Shown piece after piece: positions 1-9,651 of a stretch of 64,000 bases of DNA (the first letter of the stretch is position 1; each line of letters opens with the position of its first letter). Source of the DNA: Tessaracoccus coleopterorum (GTDB lineage Bacteria; Actinomycetota; Actinomycetes; Propionibacteriales; Propionibacteriaceae); assembly GCF_011174705.1 (NCBI RefSeq), contig NZ_JAANIJ010000001.1:3162001-3226000 (forward strand). Direction: 5' to 3'. The position numbers were made by a program, and so were the translations under genes. Under the pieces are notes generated by a model, which was given only the letters and a program-made list of their open reading frames with translations, was not told the DNA's origin and ran no database searches.

Positions 1-2
1 CA

Positions 3-155
3 GGTGTTGCCCGGGGGTATGCGGCGTCCTGGGCCGACCAGGTCGTCATGGAGGAGCTCGGCAGCCGCACCGTGCGCGAGGCGCTCGCCGCCGGGATCCC
101 GTGCAAGCGCATCTGGCGCGCCGTCTGGGCCCAACTGGAGCTCCCGCGAACCTGA
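3..155 (+). CDS. DUF3046 family protein, C-terminal part
   Basis: Reading frame open from the window edge to a TGA at 153-155. The visible 50 residues (GYAASWADQVVMEELGSRTV, then an Ala-rich turn and a WRAVWAQLELP ending) match the C-terminal half of the small DUF3046 family, about 65 residues long and found directly upstream of recA in many actinobacteria. No function is established for the family. The start lies outside the window. The frame reads through a GGGGG run without a break. Family assignment is by recall of the conserved pattern and by the recA neighbourhood. Confidence 0.8.
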   Translation, partial: GVARGYAASWADQVVMEELGSRTVREALAAGIPCKRIWRAVWAQLELPRT

Positions 156-184
156 GGTGAGCCGTCGGCGTGTCGTTTCCCCAT

Positions 185-200
185 TCGAACGGGTGTTCCC
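185..200. promoter_or_regulatory. SOS box (LexA operator) upstream of recA
   Basis: TCGAACGGGTGTTCCC matches the actinobacterial/Gram-positive LexA operator TCGAACRNNTGTTCGA at all core positions except the last two. It sits about 125 bp before the recA start, the usual place for LexA control of recA. Confidence 0.85.
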
Positions 201-325
201 TAGGATGGGTGACAGTTCTGCACAGGGCGGAGCCGCGATGGGGAATTGTCGTAGCGCCTTCCTACAGTGATGATCGAACACACCAACTGGTCCACGACGG
301 GCCAGTGCGAGGAAGGAAATGACCG

Positions 326-1369
326 ATGGCCGTTGCGGATCGGAACAAGGCGCTGGAAGCGGCGCTCGCGCAGATCGAGAAGGCCCACGGGAAGGGCTCG
401 ATCATGCGCCTGGGCGAGGACTCCCGTCAGCCCATGGATGTCATCCCGACCGGGTCGGTCGCGCTCGACGTGGCGCTCGGTGTCGGCGGCCTGCCGCGCG
501 GTCGCGTCGTCGAGATCTACGGACCTGAGTCCAGCGGTAAGACCACGGTCGCGCTCCACGCGGTGGCCAACGCCCAGCGCGGCGGCGGCATCTGTGCCTT
601 CATCGACGCCGAGCATGCGCTCGATCCCGACTACGCGCAGAGGCTCGGCGTCAACACCGATGAACTGCTCGTCTCCCAGCCCGACAATGGTGAGCAGGCC
701 CTCGAGATCGCCGACACGCTGGTGCGCTCCGGTGCCCTGTCTCTTGTCGTCATCGACTCCGTCGCCGCGCTCACCCCGCGCGCCGAGATCGAGGGCGAGA
801 TGGGTGACTCCCATGTCGGCCTCCAGGCCCGCCTCATGAGCCAGGCGCTGCGCAAGATGACAGGTGCCCTCAAGACGACGAACACCACCGCGATCTTCAT
901 CAACCAGCTCCGCGAGAAGATCGGCGTCATGTTCGGCAGCCCCGAGACCACCACCGGTGGCCGCGCGCTGAAGTTCTACTCGTCCGTGCGCCTTGACGTG
1001 CGCCGCATCGAGACGCTCAAGGACGGCACCGACATGGTCGGCAACCGTACCCGCGTCAAGGTCGTCAAGAACAAGGTGGCCCCGCCGTTCAAGCAGGCCG
1101 AGTTCGACATCATCTACGGCGAGGGCATCTCCCGCGAAGGCTCCCTCATCGACATGGGCGTGGACGCGGGCATCATCCGCAAGGCCGGCGCGTGGTTCAC
1201 CTACGAGTCCGACCAGCTCGGCCAGGGCAAGGAGAACGCCCGCAACTTCCTGAAGAACAACCCCGACGTCGCCAACGAGATCGAGCGGCGGATCCGTCTG
1301 CACCTCGGCGTCGACAAGGCAGAGGTGCCGGAGGGTGTCAACCCTGAGACGGGCGAAGTTGACTTCTGA
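326..1369 (+). CDS. recA: RecA recombinase
   Basis: RecA forms ATP-dependent filaments on single-stranded DNA, drives strand exchange and acts as co-protease for LexA self-cleavage. The frame is intact at 347 aa, the normal size, and has no intein. The Walker A motif GPESSGKT is at residues 66-73, followed by the conserved [10 protein letters not shown] segment and the [18 protein letters not shown] loop region. The ATG at 326 is preceded by GGAAGGAAA; another ATG at 319 is in a different frame. The SOS box at 185-200 supports LexA control. recX starts inside the 3' end, so the two are translationally linked. The gene lacks long G/C runs, which fits its escape from the frameshifts seen in its neighbours. 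Confidence 0.99.
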   Translation: MAVADRNKALEAALAQIEKAHGKGSIMRLGEDSRQPMDVIPTGSVALDVALGVGGLPRGRVVEIYGPESSGKTTVALHAVANAQRGGGICAFIDAEHALDPDYAQRLGVNTDELLVSQPDNGEQALEIADTLVRSGALSLVVIDSVAALTPRAEIEGEMGDSHVGLQARLMSQALRKMTGALKTTNTTAIFINQLREKIGVMFGSPETTTGGRALKFYSSVRLDVRRIETLKDGTDMVGNRTRVKVVKNKVAPPFKQAEFDIIYGEGISREGSLIDMGVDAGIIRKAGAWFTYESDQLGQGKENARNFLKNNPDVANEIERRIRLHLGVDKAEVPEGVNPETGEVDF

Positions 1370-1904
1370 GCAGGGCGACGAGCGGGCCACCCAACTCGAG
1401 GTGGCCCGCAGGATCGCGCTCGATCAGCTCACCGTGCGGCAGCGCTCCGAGGAGGAGCTCCGTCAGGCGATGGCGCGGCGCAACGTGCCAGCCGACATCG
1501 CAGCCGAGATCCTCGAACGGTTCGGCGAGGTGGGGCTGATCGACGACGCGTCATTCGCCCGCGCGCTCACGGAGTCGCGGTCGCGGCACAGCCTGAGGGC
1601 AAGGCCCGCATCCGGCAGGAACTGCGGGAGAAGGGGTCGACCGCGAGACCGCGGAGGAGGCCCTCGCGGGGCTCGATCCGGAGGACGAGTATGCGGCGGC
1701 CCTCGAACTGGCCAGGCGCAAGGCGCGTGCCATGAGCTCACTCGAACCCCACGTGGCACGCAGGCGCCTCGCAGGGATGCTTGCGCGCAGGGGCTTCTCC
1801 GGGGCGTCGTGTCGTCCGTCGTTTCGGCCGTCACAGGGGAGATCCGGTTGAGTTTTCCACAGGGGAGCAATAGGCTCAGGCCAAGGTCACAGGACCCCGC
1901 ATGA
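1335..1904 (+). CDS. recX: RecX, RecA regulator (frameshifted in this sequence)
   Basis: RecX binds RecA filaments and limits their growth. The start is probably GTG 1335 or TTG 1359, both overlapping the end of recA. The first 85 residues ([18 protein letters not shown], then [21 protein letters not shown]) are typical RecX repeats. The frame is lost at GGG 1597-1599 and again at GGGG 1633-1636. Adding one G at each site restores [20 protein letters not shown] and the third RecX repeat with [24 protein letters not shown] third break at GGGG 1801-1804 is likely, so the end is either TGA 1851 or the stop at 1904. Repaired length is about 175-190 aa, normal for the family. Confidence 0.85.
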   Translation: MSTLRRAKLTSEQGDERATQLEVARRIALDQLTVRQRSEEELRQAMARRNVPADIAAEILERFGEVGLIDDASFARALTESRSRHSLRARPASGRNCGRRGRPRDRGGGPRGARSGGRVCGGPRTGQAQGACHELTRTPRGTQAPRRDACAQGLLRGVVSSVVSAVTGEIRLSFPQGSNRLRPRSQDPA

Positions 1905-1911
1905 ACTGGAC

Positions 1912-1931
1912 GGCCAGCACCTGGCCTTTTT
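1912..1931 (+). terminator. Intrinsic terminator after recA-recX
   Basis: Perfect 6-bp stem GGCCAG/CTGGCC with a 3-nt loop, directly followed by TTTTT. It ends the recA-recX transcript. Confidence 0.8.
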
Positions 1932-1956
1932 GATACGACGAATTCTCCTCATCACG

Positions 1957-2071
1957 CCGGCGCCCGCGCCGGACGAAAAGCTCAGTATTCGACGGCGCAT
2001 TCCGGCGCCGTGATCCGCACCCCGGCCGCCGAAGGCAGGGGTAGCAGCCGTCAACCTTTCTGCGTACCCCT
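1957..2071 (+). promoter_or_regulatory. Three stem-loops in the rny leader
   Basis: The stretch between the recX terminator and rny holds three inverted repeats: CCGGCGC/GCGCCGG (1957-1972, loop CC), ACGGCGC/GCGCCGT (1992-2011, loop ATTCCG), and AGGGGTAGCAG paired with CTGC-G-TACCCCT (2037-2071, one bulged G, 12-nt loop). They lie in what should be the 5' untranslated region of rny. A structured leader is seen directly; a regulatory role is inference. Confidence 0.5.
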
Positions 2072-2106
2072 GTGGCGGGACATGATCCGACAGGAGGGAA
2101 GCACGC

Positions 2107-3712
2107 ATGCCAGAGGTAGGTTGGTTGCTCGCGGGCGTGGCCCTCATCACCACCGTCGTCCTCGCAATCCTGTTGGCGCGGGCCGGGCGGCTCGCGAGGG
2201 AGGAACGCGCGGGCCAGGACGCGAGGGTCAACGCCGAGATCGCCGCGCTGCGCGCCACCGCGCAGGAGTCGGCCGACCTGCTGCGCGGCGACGCCCAGCG
2301 GGTCTTCGACGAGGCGGGCCGGCGCGCCCGCACCACGATCGAGGACGCCGAGCGACGCAGGGCGGACGTCGAGGCGACCCTCGAGTCCAAGCGGGCTGAG
2401 GTGCGCGACGAGAGGGCCGCGCAGGAACGCCGCGAGACCCGCCTGCACGAGCGCGAGGACAGGGTCGCCTCCGACACCGAGGCCCTCGCAGTGAAGGCCG
2501 AACGGCTCGAGAGCCAGCGGCTGCAACTGCGCGAGGCGCGCGACGAGGTCGCGGCCCGGCGGGAGCGCATTGACGCCGAACTGGAGCGGGTCGCGGGGAT
2601 CTCCGTCGACGAGGCGCGCCACGAGGTGCTCGCCGAGGCCGAACGCCAGGCGAAACTCGCCGCTTCCGTGATCGCCCGCGACATCGAGTCCACCGCCAAG
2701 CGCGAGGCCGACAAGCTCGCCCGCTCGATCATCGTGACGGCCATCCAGCGGGTCGCCTCCGAACAGACCAACGAGTCGGTCGTCAGCACCGTCGACCTGC
2801 CGAGCGACGAGATGAAGGGTCGCATCATCGGCCGCGAGGGCCGCAACATCCGCGCCTTCGAGCAGATCACCGGCGTCAACCTGCTCATCGACGACACCCC
2901 GAGTCGGTGCTGCTCAGCAGCTTCGACCCGGTGCGCCGCGAGACCGCGCGCCTGACCCTCGTCGACCTCGTCGCCGACGGTCGGATCCACCCGGCCCGCA
3001 TCGAGGAGGTCTACGAGCGCAGCCAGCGCAGGATGGGTGAGCGCGTCGAACGGGCCGCCGAGGACGCCCTCACCGAGGTCGGCATCGTCGACCTCCACCC
3101 CGACCTCATTCCCATCCTCGGGTCGCTGGCGTTCCGCACGTCGTACGGGCAGAACGTGCTGCGTCACCTCGTCGAGAGCGCGCACCTCGCCGGCGTGATG
3201 GCGGCCGAGCTGGGGCTGAACGTGGCCGTCGTGAAGCGTGCCGCCTTCCTGCACGACATCGGAAAGGCCCTCACCCACGAGGTGGAGGGCCCCACGCCAT
3301 CATCGGCGCCGAGCTGCTGCGCAGGTACGGCGAGCACGAGGACATCGTGCACGCCGTCGAGGCCCACCACAACGAGGTCGAGCCGCACACGGTTGAGGCG
3401 GTCCTCGTGCAGGCGGCCGACGCCATCTCGGGGTCGAGACCGGGGGCCAGGCGCGAGTCGCTCGAGGCCTACGTCGAGCGGATGGAGAACCTGGAGCACA
3501 TCGCCACCGCGCACGAGGGCGTCCAGCGTGCCTACGCCATGCAGGCCGGCCGCGAGATGCGCGTCATGGTCGCCCCCGAGGTGATCGACGACGCGGGCGC
3601 CCACGCGCTGGCCCGGGACATCGCGGCCGAGGTCGAGAAGAACCTCAGCTACCCGGGCCAGATCCGGATCACCGTGGTGCGGGAGTCCCGCGCCACGGAG
3701 ACCGCGCACTGA
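2107..3712 (+). CDS. rny: Ribonuclease Y (two frameshifts)
   Basis: Membrane-anchored endoribonuclease that starts mRNA decay. The ATG at 2107 follows a strong AGGAGGGAAG site. Residues 4-26 form one N-terminal membrane helix, then comes a long charged coiled coil (to about residue 200), a KH domain ([18 protein letters not shown]) and an HD domain (FLHDIGKAL, then [17 protein letters not shown]). Frame breaks at CCCC 2897-2900 ([14 protein letters not shown]) and CCCC 3290-3293 ([18 protein letters not shown]) are each repaired by one C. Repaired length is about 535 aa, close to the usual 520. The separate terminator upstream suggests its own promoter. Confidence 0.95.
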
Positions 3713-3721
3713 CGGCGGGGA

Positions 3722-4598
3722 TCAGCCGATCCGGATACCCCAGACAGACGTGGTCGTCTCTCCGGGCTGCAGCACGGTGAGCGAGTCGTGGGTCGGGCCC
3801 TCGTTGAACGCGTCCGGTCCGCACGTCATCGGCTCGATCGCCATGGCGTCGCGCGTGGGGTTGGTGTAGACCTGCGCCCACGGCTGCGTCGCGTCGGCCC
3901 AGAACACGACGCGGTGGCCGGGGTCTCGAGCGTGATCTGCCAGTCGCCGATCGGATCGACGAACGCCGAGTCGAAGAAGGTGTCGCCCACCGGGCGCGGC
4001 GCCACGAAGTCGTGCGCGGCCGTGACCGGCCCGAGCCCGATCGGGAGCAGCCGGGCCTCATCGACCCGCAGCTCACGCGAGAAGGGAAGCGTCAGGGTGG
4101 AGGCGGCCAGATCCGCGGCCACGTACGGGTGGGCGCCGTATCCGTATGGCGCGCCGGTCGCTCCCACGTTGGTGGACCGGACGGTGACCTTCAGCCCGTC
4201 CGCATCGAGGCTGTGGGTGATCTCGACGTCGAGGACGCCGTCCCACCCCTGCTGCGGGAAGATGGTTGCCGCGAGCGTGACGGTGTCAGCGGTGTGGGTG
4301 ACGAGCCGCCATGGCATGCCCTCACCGAGCCCGTGCAACGCGGTGTGCCGGTCGACCTCGGTGATGGCGAGCTGGTGGTCGACGCCGTTGAAGCTGTAGC
4401 GGCCGTCGCGGATCCGGTTGGGCCAGGGCACCAGCTGGCGCCCCATCGAACCGCGCGGGGCCTCGTCCTCGGCGAACGTGTAGAGGATCTCGGCCCCTCG
4501 AGGGTGAGGCTGCGCAGCGTGGCGCCGACCTCGGTCACCACGGCGGCGTACGGGCCGGACGTGATCTGGAACTGCTGACCGGTGGGGAGTGTCGTCAT
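3722..4598 (-). CDS. Aldose 1-epimerase family protein (two frameshifts)
   Basis: Galactose mutarotase-like enzyme interconverting alpha and beta anomers of sugars. About 293 aa after repair. The N-terminus reads [19 protein letters not shown]; later come [18 protein letters not shown], the catalytic-type His region [10 protein letters not shown] and GAHPYVA, and a C-terminal [14 protein letters not shown] segment in which the general-base Glu is expected. Breaks lie at plus-strand CCCC 4494-4497 and GGGG 3920-3923, one base missing at each. It faces rny tail to tail with only 9 bp between stops, and is divergent from miaB. The substrate is unknown; it resembles the actinobacterial aldose epimerases without an adjacent sugar operon. 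Confidence 0.85.
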
Positions 4599-4661
4599 GG
4601 GGAGAGCCTAGTGCGGCTCACCTTTGGGAGCACGGCGCCCGACGACTAGCATGGTCGGGCT

Positions 4662-6128
4662 ATGACTACCGAGCGCACCTACCACGTCATCACCTACGGG
4701 TGCCAGATGAACGTCCACGACTCCGAGCGGATCAGCGGCCTCCTCGAGGAGGCCGGGTTGACCCGGGTCGAGGATGGCCGCAGCGACGCCCTCGGCGCGG
4801 GGGCCGACGTGGTCGTGTTCAACACCTGCGCGGTGCGCGAGAACGCGGACAACCGCCTGTACGGCAACCTCGGCCACATGGCCAGCGTCAAGGCGCAGCA
4901 CCCCGGCCTCCAGATCGCCGTCGGCGGCTGCATGGCGCAGAAGGACCGCGACACCATCCTGCGGAAGGCACCCTGGGTCGACGTCGTCTTCGGCACCCAC
5001 AACGTGGGGCCCTGCCGCGGCTTCTCGAGCGGGCGCGGGTGGAGCGTGAGGCGCAGATCGAGATCAAGGAGGCACTGGAGACCTTCCCCAGCAACCTCCC
5101 GAGCCGACGCGAGTCCCCCTACTCGGCGTGGGTGTCCGTCAGCGTCGGTTGCAACAACACGTGCACCTTCTGCATCGTGCCTGCGTTGCGCGGCAGGGAG
5201 GCCGACCGCAGGCCCGGCGACATCCTCGGCGAGATCGAGATGCTGGTGGCGCAGGGCGTGCAGGAGATCACCCTGCTCGGCCAGAACGTCAACGCGTACG
5301 GCGTCGAGTTCGGCGACCGCCGGGCGTTCGCCAAGCTGCTGCGCGCCTGCGGCGACATCGAGGGCCTCGAGCGGGTCCGGTTCACCTCGCCGCACCCGAA
5401 GGACTTCACCGACGACGTCATCGAGGCGATGGCCGCCACCCCAACGTGATGCCGCAACTGCACATGCCGCTGCAGTCGGGCTCCGACGCGATCCTGAGGT
5501 CGATGCGTCGCTCCTACCGGTCGCAGAAGTTCCTCGGCATCCTGGAGCGGGTCCGGGCGGCGATGCCCGAGGCGGCCATCACGACCGACATCATCGTCGG
5601 TTTCCCCGGCGAGACCGAGGAGGACTTCCAGGCGACGATGGACGTGGTCCGGGAGGCCCGTTTCTCGGCCGCCTTCACGTTCCAGTACTCCATCCGTCCC
5701 GGCACGCCGGCCGCCACCATGGACAACCAGGTGCCGAAGGCCGTTGTGCAGGAGCGCTACGACCGGCTCATCGCGCTCGTCAACGATCTGTCCTGGGAGG
5801 AGAACCGGCGCTTCGTCGGGCGCGACATCGAGGTCATGTTCGCCACCGGGAGGGTCGCAAGGACGCGGAGACGCACCGCATGAGCGGAAGGGCCCGCGAC
5901 AACCGCCTGGTGCACGTCACGGTGCCCGCCGGTGTGGAGCGGCCACGGCCGGGCGACATCGCGACGGTGAGGGTGACGCACGCGGCCCCGCACCACCTCA
6001 ACTCGGACGCGGGTTTCACCGGCCTGCGCCGCACCCGGGGCGGCGACGCCTGGGAGGCGGCCACCACCGCACCGAAGCCCATGGGTGTGGGCCTCGGCAT
6101 GCCGACGGTCGGGCCCCGGGAGGCCTGA
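4662..6128 (+). CDS. miaB: tRNA-2-methylthio-N6-dimethylallyladenosine synthase MiaB (three frameshifts)
   Basis: Radical SAM methylthiotransferase acting on i6A37 of tRNA, downstream of MiaA in the pathway. Cysteines of the N-terminal cluster are in YGCQMN, NTCAVRE and GGCMAQK; the radical SAM motif is CNNTCTFC; a TRAM domain follows ([11 protein letters not shown]). Breaks at GGGG 5006-5009, CCCC 5439-5442 and GGG 5848-5850. After repair about 490 aa, the normal size. The ATG at 4662 has no clear Shine-Dalgarno; a TAGCAT hexamer 9 nt upstream suggests a leaderless or near-leaderless transcript. Confidence 0.95.
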   Translation: MTTERTYHVITYGCQMNVHDSERISGLLEEAGLTRVEDGRSDALGAGADVVVFNTCAVRENADNRLYGNLGHMASVKAQHPGLQIAVGGCMAQKDRDTILRKAPWVDVVFGTHNVGPCRGFSSGRGWSVRRRSRSRRHWRPSPATSRADASPPTRRGCPSASVATTRAPSASCLRCAAGRPTAGPATSSARSRCWWRRACRRSPCSARTSTRTASSSATAGRSPSCCAPAATSRASSGSGSPRRTRRTSPTTSSRRWPPPQRDAATAHAAAVGLRRDPEVDASLLPVAEVPRHPGAGPGGDARGGHHDRHHRRFPRRDRGGLPGDDGRGPGGPFLGRLHVPVLHPSRHAGRHHGQPGAEGRCAGALRPAHRARQRSVLGGEPALRRARHRGHVRHREGRKDAETHRMSGRARDNRLVHVTVPAGVERPRPGDIATVRVTHAAPHHLNSDAGFTGLRRTRGGDAWEAATTAPKPMGVGLGMPTVGPREA

Positions 6129-6150
6129 CCCTCGACAACAGGGGGTCTGC

Positions 6151-6327
6151 CTACTTGCCCGTCAGCTTGTCGAGCTGCTCGTTGGCGAAGTCCTGTGCCT
6201 GATCGACCTTGTCGGCGTACTTGCCCTCGGTCTTCTCATCGACGAGATCTCCAGCCTTCTCGATGCCTTCCTCGATCTTCTGCTCGTGCTCCTTGGCCAG
6301 ACCGCCGAGGTCGTCAAGAATGCCCAT
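6151..6327 (-). CDS. MT0933-like small antitoxin-family protein
   Basis: 58-residue, highly charged protein: MGILDDLGGLAKEHEQKIEE, then ...AGDLVDEKTEGKYADKVDQA. This is the pattern of the small actinobacterial family named after the M. tuberculosis MT0933 antitoxin. The start ATG at 6327 is preceded on its strand by GGGAGA at good spacing; the frame continues upstream but without such a site. No toxin gene lies beside it, and most members of this family are orphans like this one, so an antitoxin role is doubtful. Located between miaB and miaA, reading against them. Confidence 0.75.
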   Translation of the reverse strand: MGILDDLGGLAKEHEQKIEEGIEKAGDLVDEKTEGKYADKVDQAQDFANEQLDKLTGK

Positions 6328-6442
6328 GGTTTTGTCTCCCTTCACTTCGTTGGATGCTGCAGCGATATTCTGCCCAGTCGGGAACGGCCCGCGGGCGATT
6401 TCGGTCAAACTGGCAAGATGTTCAGGTGCCCATTCCCTGATC

Positions 6443-7333
6443 GTGCTGGTAGGTCCCACCGCCACCGGAAAGTCCGGTCTCGCCGTCGAGGTCGCGACCG
6501 AGCTGAGGGCTGCAGGGCGATCCGCGGAGATCGTCAACGCAGACTCGATGCTCATCTACCGGGGCATGGACATCGGAACCGCCAAACCGGGCCTTGAGGA
6601 ACGTCGCGGCATCCCTCACCACCTCATCGACATCGCCGAGGTGACGCAGGGCGCGACAGTCGCCGGGTTCCAGGCGCGGGCACGCTCCGTCATCTCCGAT
6701 CTGCGCTCCCGCGGCCGCGTGCCGATCCTCGTCGGCGGATCGGCCCTCTACACACGCGCCGTGATCGACGAGTTCGACTTTCCCGGCTCCGACGACGCCG
6801 TCCGCGCCCGCTGGGAGGCCGAGTTGGAGCGGATCGGCGCCGTCGAACTGCACCGGCACCTGACCCGGGTCGCTCCGGAGTCGGCCGCCAAGATCGAGCC
6901 GGGCAACGGACGGCGCACCGTGCGCGCCCTCGAGGTACTCGAGTTGACCGGCGGCCACCGACCCCACATCCCGGAGTGGACCTACGCCTTGGACGACGTC
7001 CACCAGTTCGGCCTGTTCCTGGAGCGGGAGGAGCTCGATGCCCGCATCGACGCCCGCGTCGACCAGATGTGGGAGGACGGCCTCGTCGACGAGGTGCGCG
7101 GGCTGCTGGGCAGGGGCCTTCGCGAGGGTGTGACCGCGGTGCGGGCCATCGGATACCGGCAGGTCATCGACCTGATCGACGGCCTGATCACCGAGGATGA
7201 GGCGAAGGCCGCGGTGAAGAGCAGGACCCGCCGGTTCTTCCGCAAGCAGCTCGGCTGGTACCGCCGCGATCCGCGGATCGAATGGCTGCACGCCTCCGCC
7301 CCGACAACGCCGCGACCATCCTCAGCCGGATAG
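6443..7333 (+). CDS. miaA: tRNA dimethylallyltransferase MiaA
   Basis: Adds the dimethylallyl group to A37 of tRNA, giving the substrate of MiaB. The frame is intact. P-loop GPTATGKS lies at the N-terminus, followed by VNADSMLIYRGMDIGTAKP and GGSALYTRAVID, all hallmarks of MiaA. Around 296 aa from the GTG at 6443, near the usual 300. The start is uncertain: the frame stays open far upstream, but upstream sequence overlaps the leader of the divergent MT0933-like gene and does not look coding. No clear ribosome site is visible. Confidence 0.93.
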   Translation: MLVGPTATGKSGLAVEVATELRAAGRSAEIVNADSMLIYRGMDIGTAKPGLEERRGIPHHLIDIAEVTQGATVAGFQARARSVISDLRSRGRVPILVGGSALYTRAVIDEFDFPGSDDAVRARWEAELERIGAVELHRHLTRVAPESAAKIEPGNGRRTVRALEVLELTGGHRPHIPEWTYALDDVHQFGLFLEREELDARIDARVDQMWEDGLVDEVRGLLGRGLREGVTAVRAIGYRQVIDLIDGLITEDEAKAAVKSRTRRFFRKQLGWYRRDPRIEWLHASAPTTPRPSSAG

Positions 7334-7355
7334 ACTTGGCCTCCAGGAGGTCGTG

Positions 7356-8170
7356 ATGCGCAGGTACAGCTACCACAAGGGCCACGGGACGAAGAACGAC
7401 TTCATCATCCTCGACGACTCGTACGGCATGCACGAGATGCAGCGGGACTTCATCCGGGTGCTCACCGACCGCCACTCGGGCATCGGCGCGGATGGCGTGA
7501 TCCGGGTGGTGCGGGCCGGGAGCATCCGGGACTGGGACGGCGACCCGCGCCTCTGGTTCATGGACTACTACAACGCCGACGGCACCACCGCGGAGATGTG
7601 CGGTAACGGGTTGCGCGTGTTCGCCCGGCATCTGATCAACGAGCAACTCGTCGACAGCGGCGACTTCGACGTCGCCACCCGGGCGGGCGTCAAGCATGTC
7701 CGGATCAGCCGCTTCGGGCAGATCAGCACCGACATCGGCGCGGCCGGCGTCTCCGACGAGCCGGTCGCGGTGTCCCTCGGCGACACCCGGTGGGACGCGG
7801 CGAAGGTCGACGTCGGAAATCCGCACGCGGTGGTCTTCGTCGACGACGACGTGCTGGACGGCCTCGATCTCCATACCGCGCCGGTCTGGAGCCCCGCGGA
7901 GGCTTTCCCCGAGGGGCCAACGTCGAGTTCGTCCACGTCGACGGGCCCGGCACGCTCTCCATGCGCGTTCACGAACGGGGAGTGGGGGAGACGATGAGCT
8001 GCGGGACCGGGGTCGTCGCGACGGCGGCCGCCTACCGTGCCCGCACCGGCTTCGACGGCCAGATCGACGTCACGGTCCCGGGTGGGTCGCTCACGGTCAC
8101 CTTCGATGGAGACGAGGCCCGCCTCACCGGCCCCGCCGTCATCGTGGGGCGCGGCGAGTTCTGGATCTGA
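7356..8170 (+). CDS. dapF: Diaminopimelate epimerase (one frameshift)
   Basis: Converts LL- to meso-diaminopimelate for lysine and peptidoglycan synthesis. The two catalytic cysteines are in MCGNGLRVFARH and SCGTGVVATAAA. AGGAGG at 7345-7350 fits ATG 7356 better than GTG 7353. The frame breaks at GGGG 7913-7916; one added G restores FPEGANVEFVHVDGPGTLS. About 271 aa after repair. It follows miaA by 22 bp and probably shares its transcript. Confidence 0.95.
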
Positions 8171-8204
8171 GGCCGCGGGTTTTCCCCAGGCTTGGCGCGG
8201 CCAC

Positions 8205-8233
8205 TTGGTCGGGCTTGCCGCGGCTGGGACAAT
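8205..8233 (+). promoter_or_regulatory. Sigma-70-type promoter for hflX
   Basis: TTGGTC (8205-8210), a 17-bp spacer and GACAAT (8228-8233). The predicted transcription start is within a few bases of ATG 8244, implying a leaderless hflX mRNA. Confidence 0.5.
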
Positions 8234-8243
8234 GGGCGGCAAC

Positions 8244-9651
8244 ATGGATGGAACTTACGAAGACTTCGACGTCGCAGACGACAATTTCGACGGCGACCAG
8301 GAAGACCTCGCGGCGCGGCACTCGTTGCGCAGGGTCGCGGGATGCGCACCGAACTCGAGGACGTCACGGAGGTCGAGTACCGGCAGCTGCGCCTGGAACG
8401 TGTCGTCCTGGTCAGCGTCTGGACGACCGGCTCCCAGGAGGACGTCGACAACGCACTGGCGGAGCTGAAGCTCCTCGCGGAGACGGCCGGATCGGAGGTG
8501 CTCGATTCCCTCATCCAGCGCCGGTCCTCACCCGACCCCGCCACCTACATCGGCAGCGGCAAGGTCGCGGAGCTCGCCGAGGTCGTGCACGCCACCGGCG
8601 CGGACACCGTGATCTGCGACGGAGAACTCGAACCGGCGCAGCTGCGCAACCTGGAGGACCGTGTCAAGGTCAAGGTGGTCGACCGCACCGCCCTGATCCT
8701 CGACATCTTCGCCCAGCACGCCAAGAGTGCGGAGGGCAAGGCCCAGGTCGAGCTCGCGCAGCTGCAGTACCTGCGCCAGCGGCTCCGCGGCTGGGGCGGA
8801 AACCTGTCACGTCAGGCCGGTGGACGCGCCGCGGGTGGAGCCGGCATCGGCGGCCGCGGCCCGGTGAGACCAAGATCGAGACCGACCGCCGCCGCATCAG
8901 GACGCGGATCTCCCAGCTGAGGCGCAGGCTCCGCGAGATGGACGCCACCCGCGAGGGCAAGCGGGCAGAGCGCCGCCGCAACCAGGTGCCGTCGGTGGCG
9001 ATCGTCGGGTACACCAACGCGGGCAAGTCGTCGCTGCTGAACCGACTCACCGGGGCGGGGGTGCTGGTGGAGGACGCGCTGTTCGCCACGCTCGACCCCA
9101 CCACCAGGCGGGCCGAGACCAGCGACTCCCGCGTCTACACGCTCACCGACACCGTCGGCTTCGTCCGGCACCTGCCGCACGACCTCGTCGAGGCCTTCCG
9201 CTCCACGCTCGAGGAGTCGGCGCTCGCGGACCTGCTGCTCCACGTCGTCGACGCCTCCGACCCCGACCCCGAGGGTCAGATCGCGGCCGTCAACACGGTG
9301 CTGGCGGAGATCGGCGCGGCCCAGGTGCCCGAACTGATCGTGCTGAACAAGTCCGACCTCGCCGATGACGCGACCCTGCTCGCGCTGCGCGCCAACCATC
9401 CGGGGTCGGTGGTCGTGTCGGCACGGACCGGAGAGGGCATCGACGAACTGCTCCCCGCGATCGAGGCGGCGCTGCCGCGACCCGAGGTCGAGTTGACGGT
9501 GCTGGTGCCGTACTCGCGCGGCGACCTCATCGACCGCATCCACAAGACCGGCATCATCGACACCCTCGAACACACAGGCGAGGGCACCCTCGTCACGGCG
9601 CGGGTCAAGCCCGACCTTGCCGGCGACCTGCAGGAATTCGCCCGTGGCTGA
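8244..9651 (+). CDS. hflX: GTPase HflX (two frameshifts)
   Basis: Ribosome-associated GTPase that splits stalled or stressed 70S ribosomes. The N-terminal HflX domain carries RQLRLERVVLVSVWTTGS, TYIGSGKVAELAE and LDIFAQHAKSAEGKAQVELA; the glycine-rich linker GGRAAGGAGIGGRGPGETKI follows; the G domain has GYTNAGKSSLLNRL, DTVGFVRHLPH and NKSD. Breaks at GGG 8339-8341 and CCC 8860-8862. About 470 aa. An in-frame ATG at 8232 lies inside the predicted -10 hexamer, so 8244 was chosen. The stop overlaps the GTG start of the next gene by 8 bp. Confidence 0.93.

Noticed and set aside
200..1390. Minus-strand frame of about 396 codons over recA
   Set aside because: Antisense shadow of recA, with no ribosome site or family match.
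1335..3712. Programmed ribosomal frameshifting in recX, rny and others
   Set aside because: Breaks occur in nearly every gene, at varied positions in G/C runs, always repaired by one added base. No slippery heptamers or stimulatory structures common to the sites.
6209..6442. N-terminal extension of MiaA from a start near 6209
   Set aside because: The upstream stretch is the reverse complement of the MT0933-like gene and lacks the MiaA pattern, which begins at the P-loop region.
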